The notes beneath the pieces were generated by a model, which made no database searches, was not told the origin of the DNA, and saw only the letters and a list, made by a program, of their open reading frames with translations. The translations under genes were made by a program, and so were the position numbers. Positions 63,925 through 64,000 of a stretch of 64,000 nt of DNA are shown here, in pieces (within the stretch, counting starts at the first letter, position 1; the number at the start of each line of letters is the position of its first letter). Source of the stretch: AP-15 sp963702685 (lineage in GTDB: Bacteria; Pseudomonadota; Alphaproteobacteria; ATCC43930; CGMCC-115725); the NCBI GenBank assembly GCA_963702685.1, contig CAVPDQ010000014.1, forward strand, positions 496,001 through 560,000. Direction: 5' to 3'.

Positions 63925-64000
63925 CTAGCTGCGCCCGACGGCCGGTCGGGCGGGGTAGGGCGAGGCCGGCGGCGCTTCGGGTTCGAGGCTTGCGATGGCG
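63925..64000 (-). CDS. C-terminus of an unidentified protein (5' part beyond window)
   Basis: The minus strand is open from the right edge to a TAG at 63925-63927, reading IASLEPEAPPASPYPARPAV and a final GRS. A Pro/Ala-rich tail of about 24 residues is all that is visible, too little to name. It lies 153 bp upstream of pheA on the same strand. Confidence 0.3.
   Translation of the reverse strand, partial: AIASLEPEAPPASPYPARPAVGRS

Overview
The window is 64 kb of uniformly GC-rich bacterial DNA. Gene content suggests a free-living alphaproteobacterium, probably Rhizobiales- or Rhodospirillales-like: an HpnL-type membrane protein, a Kps-type capsule exporter, an alphaproteobacterial prephenate dehydratase, a form-II CoxL, many aromatic-degradation enzymes and dense palindromic (REP-like) repeats. 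The genus cannot be fixed from the sequence. No rRNA, tRNA or CRISPR array was seen.

Layout. 1-3.4 kb: aromatic-acid MFS transporter (cut by the left edge), VanA-type Rieske demethylase and a divergent luciferase-like flavoenzyme. 3.4-8.1 kb: small exported proteins (Cys-rich repeat, glycine zipper, HdeA-like lipoprotein, DUF2092, Gly-rich repeat), then HpnL and a histidine phosphatase. 8.3-12.5 kb: RND efflux pump. 12.7-14.5 kb: broken HigBA-like pair and an amidohydrolase. 14.6-19.9 kb: capsule/polysaccharide export operon (TPR-ABC-2 permease fusion, ATPase, KpsE-like protein, glycosyltransferase). 20-25 kb: fragments, a Coq4-like gene, ParDE with a broken toxin, a CmcJ/NvfI-type oxygenase and a VOC protein. 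25.1-26.7 kb: an IS1182-type element. 26.9-38.3 kb: second luciferase-like enzyme, M23 peptidase, SDR, ThDP enzyme, serine hydrolase, ABC-F ATPase and a giant membrane patatin. 38.6-45.3 kb: small secreted proteins, OmpA-type porin, AGPS-like FAD enzyme, a toxin-antitoxin remnant. 45.5-53 kb: CoxL, an fRMsr/carboxymuconolactone-decarboxylase fusion, a horizontally acquired-looking TcmP/DUF5131 cassette set in a broken VapBC locus, a Rieske oxygenase and a GFA protein. 53-54.4 kb: G-rich repeats, a ~140 bp inverted repeat and an intact higBA. 54.5-62.2 kb: one rightward gene run (MFS, LivG, LivF, DapA-like, gentisate dioxygenase, gamma-glutamyltransferase, aminotransferase). 62.3-64 kb: TPR protein and prephenate dehydratase on the minus strand.

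Two features dominate. First, about a dozen genes need a single-base frame correction, and almost all need one base removed; this looks like insertion-biased sequencing error or recent decay. Products and coordinates for those genes are given for the inferred uninterrupted gene. Second, small mobile or palindromic repeats and toxin-antitoxin remnants are dense and mark the accessory segments. The best candidate for an under-described system is the TcmP + DUF5131 cassette at 49.1-50.7 kb; next are the TPR-permease fusion of the capsule exporter and the membrane patatin.
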